Shown in pieces: positions 59,842 to 64,000 of a DNA stretch of 64,000 nucleotides (positions are counted from its first letter, which is position 1; the number at the start of each line of letters is the position of its first letter). The translations under genes were made by a program, and so were the position numbers. Under the pieces are notes generated by a model. The model was given only the letters and a program-made list of their open reading frames with translations. It ran no database searches and was not told where the DNA came from. This DNA comes from Dictyophora rubrovolvata (taxonomy: Eukaryota > Basidiomycota > Agaricomycetes > Phallales > Phallaceae): contig CP114120.1 of assembly GCA_029959195.1 (NCBI GenBank), positions 2,604,001 through 2,668,000 of the forward strand, in the 5' to 3' direction.

Positions 59842-62530
59842 TGTTTGGTTCGATAATGAAACGAAGCAGTTGGGGGATACGCACAGTTATGTCACACGTT
59901 ACTCTCCCTTCGACTATTAATAAGATTTTAGGATACAAGTGGCATATTGAATCAAGTATATGTAATTGGTATATTATCGAAAGATATATATATATATATA
60001 TAGCTATTAAATATCCGTTCTATCTTATTGGAGTTTTGCAAAAAAGGGCTTCTTGTCATCATCATGACATACCTCAATTCGACTGTTCTCGGTGCTAGCC
60101 AAGCCATAATCACCTCCTCTGATACAGTTATCTCTTCCTTAGCGTCAGTGACATTGTGGAATGTGGGTCCTTTAGAATCCTTGAATATAGTATGTTTGGC
60201 TATTGTTGAATAATGCAGTGTGATAAGGGCTTTAAAGGAGTGTCCTTTACTAGCCACAGCCACTGGAACTGATCCAGTGGCGACACCATCGTCATCAAAG
60301 TCTGACATAAAGCTGCTGTTGGCCTCTCCATCATACGGGTTTAGATGGTCAGAGGTATCGTTAGCAAAGGTATTGTTAGGGGATTGTTGTTGCTGTAGCG
60401 GAGAGAAGGATTCGACGAAGACTGAAGTAGTGTGACACATGAACAAGCTGCGAAGCAATCCCCCGCTGTTCCCTGGCCTAAAAGCTGGTGTATAACGCCA
60501 ACTCCCTGCCGATGCTGCTGGTCCCAGACAAGCATCGCACAGGATTAGGCTGGGGCTGCAGCTGGATTGCCCCTGGGATGGCAGGTGGACATCGTTTATG
60601 CGTCGCTATTCTTCTCTACTTTTAACGCAGACGAGTGTGCATGAGATGGGAAAGGAAGGCCGCATTTATTAACCTGCACAGACAGTGACAGAGATCAATA
60701 TGGTAATGTTATGCAAAGGCCAATCACGTACCTCACTTCTGGCAATTCCAGATCAGATCTTACAACGACATCAAGCGTTCCTAGCTTATCCTTCTTAGGG
60801 CGAACGCAGCGAAGGCACTGAATGCACAGGTGGAATGTGTGGTAACAAAAAAGGTAGGCGTTTGTGAGAAGGCATGGCTTGGACCGCTGCCACCAAAGAT
60901 GAACGGGTTGAAGAAAGGTTGGATGGTTGTGGCGGTCTCTTAATGGTCTCTTAAAGGTCTCTTTAAAGGTCATCGGCACAAAAAACGATGATGGTGGAAA
61001 TGGATTGGATGGGCTGACGGCGTTAGGATCGTATGAAGGAGGCATGGGATCGTAGGAGGAAGTGATGTTGACGAAGTTCAAGCACGCCCGCTTGGTACAA
61101 GAGCCGACATGAAAACAAGAGGAATAAATAGAGCCTCAAATGACGAAGGTTCAGGATTAATCATGATGGCTCTAGCAACGACACACTATGGGGTGGGCAC
61201 ATATGTAGCAGATGAGTTGTAGTATTCTTTGGTTTGAGTCTGCTGCTGTGCAGCGGCAGCACAAATTTGTCTTTGATAAGCTTGTTTCTTTATGTTCTGT
61301 TGCTCCAGGGCAATGCATTCCAATTCAGCAAAGTGCTTCTCTCGAATAAATGCTTGTATGCTTTGAGCCATCGATGCTTCTTGATGCTGTCCAAACTGGC
61401 GCGATGTTTGGGATCCGGGACCAGCATTTGGATAGTAAATCACAAGAGTCAGTGGAGATATGACCATCACTTTAGCCATGCCCATTGTAACGATCCGAAG
61501 ATAATAGCTAAATATCGTAGCTATATATACAATCGGAAAAACTACGAAGATATTTTGTTTGAGGCCGTCTAGTCTCCGTGGAGCGGGTCCAGGTGCTGAT
61601 TTCGTAAGGAGGAGGGTGGGGGAATAATATGATATTTAGTGAGTGTGTGTGCGTCGATATAAAACCAACAACAACAGAAAAATGATGATCCTAAGATCGT
61701 GTGTGTGTGAGGGGGACGATAAATGTGAGTTGCAATAAAATGGTGAGTCAATACGCCGTCGATAATACAGCGATGATAATCTGTTTTAAAGTTAGTAAGG
61801 CTTCAACGACAATACGAATCATTGAGTTTATACTCCGAGGCCTCACTCAGAGTAATCCAAAGAAATAGACGTGAGCGTAGAAATAGACTAGAGACGAAAC
61901 TTGACTTGAACTTGACTTAAACTGAACTAAACTTGAGACAACCGTTCCGGTAGATTGCTGCTGTTACATGTATTTACATGCAGTATTTATACCGTTTGGA
62001 AACATAAAGGAAAGCGGAATGATCACTCATCATTCATCATGATAACAAAAGGAAACAAAAAGAGAACAAAGAAACAAAAGAAAAAGGAGAAAACGATGGA
62101 GGATACAATTAAAAAAAAAAAAAGGGGAATCACATATGTGGTTAGGGGGAATAGGAGAAATATGTTGAAACAAAAAGAGAAACAAAAGAGAAACAAAAAG
62201 AGATCAAAAGAAGATGATGAAACCGGATTCCCAGCATAGCTTTACCAAAATCACCATCTGGCACTTCTCGCGCTACCTCTTACCCAAAACTATAATCTTA
62301 CCATCCCAAACTTCTTACTGATCTGGTTCTTGTTGACGAGATCTTCTTCTTCGTGGCTGTGGCGCAATAATAATGGCTATGGCAACACTTAACAATACCA
62401 GATCTTGAACAAGATTGGATTGGAGATTGGAATAGGAAGGGAGGGTTTGATTTCCAACAGAGTAGTCAGGAGGGGATGGGATGGCAGATAGGGGTGCGTC
62501 TATGAATAAGAATTGAGTATAACTTCGAAA
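59842..62530. other. eroded region with unsupported open frames
   Basis: Minus-strand frames at 59952..60458, 60695..61081 and 61186..61485 (the last is Gln/Ala-rich) are open but show no family and no clear splice links. An (AT)n microsatellite lies at about 59983..60001. A purine-rich tract with repeated AAACAAAAAGAG-like units spans about 62041..62215. Nothing here is firm enough to call a gene. Confidence 0.35.
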
Positions 62531-62893
62531 TTAATGACGAAAGACCAGTCTCCAGATTGATTCTTCTTGACAATTTGTTGAAAGGAACTCAACAAACTCA
62601 TACGATTTGTTCATGACATTGACATTGGTTCGTTCGTACAGGGTTAAAGCTCGTGGATATCCTATCTCCAGATCGTCATAAGGAATAGTAATCTCCATTA
62701 GTGGCTGTGGAGTAATCGGAAGCATTGTGGAGGGGTCGACATCAATTTCAGAAACAAGAGTATTGTAAACGTGAAGTCATGAGAGGAAATTAGGGTTGGG
62801 TCCGAATCTGAGAGAAGAACGATATTCAAAAGGGAAGAAAGGGAGTTGAAAAAGGGGAATAGGAGAAGTAGGAGTATCGTTATTGTCCGACAT
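62531..62893 (-). pseudogene. small open frame broken by one TGA
   Basis: Reading from the ATG at 62893, the frame is open to a stop at 62531 except for one TGA at 62777..62779. The peptide before the stop (MSDNNDTPTSPIPLF...PNPNFLS) and after it (LHVYNTLVSEIDVDPST, then YPRALTLYERTNV) look like one protein of about 120 residues. A TGG-to-TGA change would explain the break. No family is recognised. Confidence 0.4.
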
Positions 62894-63003
62894 GATGATA
62901 TGAGTTAACCAAAATTTTTTTTTTAAGCGCTAATGAAATGTCCAAAAAGAAAGAAGGAGATGAAATACAAATCTAATCGCTTATCCTAATCAAGCCTTTT
63001 ATC

Positions 63004-63636
63004 CTAATTTCGTCCAAGAAGGTTTGAGCAAACGCGTCGGATCTTTCGGAAGGATCGTTTGGATGGAGAAGAGGGGAGAGATATTGGTTCTGGCGAATGG
63101 GGTGAAAAACGAGACATTTGAGGATCTACAGGAACAAGATTGGCTGGTCTATATGGGCTATGTTTTTGCGTTTTTATGTTTTTCATGACAACCCAACGAC
63201 TTGGCACACCCAGAACCAGGAATGTAAATTTGAACCCTTCTTGTGTCACTAACCGAATCCAATATGAGTCTTTAACAGCTGATTCGGGTGTAGAATAAAC
63301 ATTGATAATTGTAAACCAGTCTAATCATTCCTCGATATAAACCTTTTCTCCAAACATGAGACCGGGGTGAACCAAATCCGAACTTCTGCATTGACGAATA
63401 ATAAGAGGCGGAGGGAACTTCGGGAGGTACGTTTCTTCATCAATGTCGAGACTCGCATATTGGGAACTATAGATATAAAGAGTCGTATGCAGATCCAAAT
63501 CGTATGTCCTTGGACTGGAAGGCAAAAAACGAAAAGGTGATATAGATTCATCGTCGGAGGGGGGTAATGACTCAGTGGGAGATGCTGGAATGGGCAAAGA
63601 GATTGATGATGTATAGTGAAATGAAAATGCAGCCAT
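63004..63636 (-). CDS. hypothetical protein, probably two exons
   Basis: The upstream part starts at 63636 (MAAFSFHYTSSISLPIPASP) and runs through DLHTTLYIYSSQYASLDIDE to about 63345. The downstream part ends at 63004 with FTFLVLGVPSRWVVM followed by a Ser/Pro- and Arg/Lys-rich tail. A small intron between about 63255 and 63350 is needed. Several donor/acceptor pairs are possible and I could not choose one with certainty. No family is recognised. Confidence 0.4.
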
Positions 63637-64000
63637 TTTTCATAAGGGTTTTGATTTCGAGAGGCTGTGGTGTATCGGTTAAGTTTTTGGTAGTTTGAAA
63701 CTCCGCTTTGAACCAAAAATCGGAACGTTTCCTTATTAGGAAGATTTTGGTGCGCGACACCGTGCTATTGCTTTTAAAACCATCTTCATTCATTGATGAC
63801 TGTTGTTCACCTGTGCGAAGGGAGCTTTTGCACAAAACAGATGCAATTAATCAACTTTGTTCGTGAGAAAATGAATGGGTTGGTGAACCAGGATGTCTTT
63901 GAATGATGGATCTTCGTGCAGTAATATCGTTGAGATTGTGAATGTTTTGGTTTAAGAAGAAAACACGCTCACCACACCACGCCAATCTCCTTCAACTCCA
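63637..64000. other. window edge, nothing recognised
   Basis: Overlapping minus-strand frames occur here but none continues into a recognisable gene within the window. Confidence 0.3.

Noticed and set aside
1-64000. CRISPR arrays, bacterial operons, phage or virus-like elements
   Set aside because: No direct-repeat arrays or bacterial-type gene organisation are present. The short introns and gene families are those of a basidiomycete nuclear genome.

Overview
The window is a stretch of nuclear genome from a filamentous basidiomycete, most likely an agaricomycete (mushroom-forming fungus). The evidence is the very high density of 45-70 bp GT-AG introns, the gene families present (UstYa-type oxidases, DUF6535 proteins, NACHT-WD40 receptors, class III chitinase with two CBM5/12 modules, Tri5-like terpene synthase) and a fungal solo LTR. 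I rebuilt most genes exon by exon. Summed exon lengths are multiples of three for all intact multi-exon genes, which supports the models.

0-12 kb: a Prm10/ThrE-like membrane protein (+), a UstYa-family oxidase (+), a decayed cytochrome P450 fragment, a long gene-poor stretch, and a secreted GH18 chitinase of 17 exons (+).

13-25 kb: a Ubp9/13 (USP12/46-like) deubiquitinase (-), a 12-TM-type MFS transporter (-), and two tandem GPI-anchored aspartic proteases (+) that both appear to contain a 2-nt micro-exon.

26-46 kb: the centrepiece. Two paralogous NOD-like receptors of about 1,650 residues face each other. Both have a C2-like N-terminus, a NACHT NTPase and a long WD40 propeller region. Between them lie a small dCMP-deaminase-like relic, an F-box gene (-), a TENA/THI-4 gene (+) divergent from it, and a WKF-domain nucleolar-type protein (-). 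A solo LTR with a 5-bp target duplication lies just upstream of the first receptor. The NLR proteins are plausible fungal innate-immunity or self/non-self recognition receptors.

47-51 kb: a cytochrome P450 (+, with one probable frameshift) convergent with an intact Tri5-family sesquiterpene synthase (-). Together they look like a small terpene locus.

51-64 kb: an eroded, AT-richer region. It holds a 678-bp unit bounded by 30-bp inverted repeats, a truncated and frameshifted DUF6535 gene, a second nearly identical solo LTR inside a remnant gene, a small coiled-coil gene, a multi-exon gene of unknown function carrying a stop codon and a frame break, and several low-confidence open frames.
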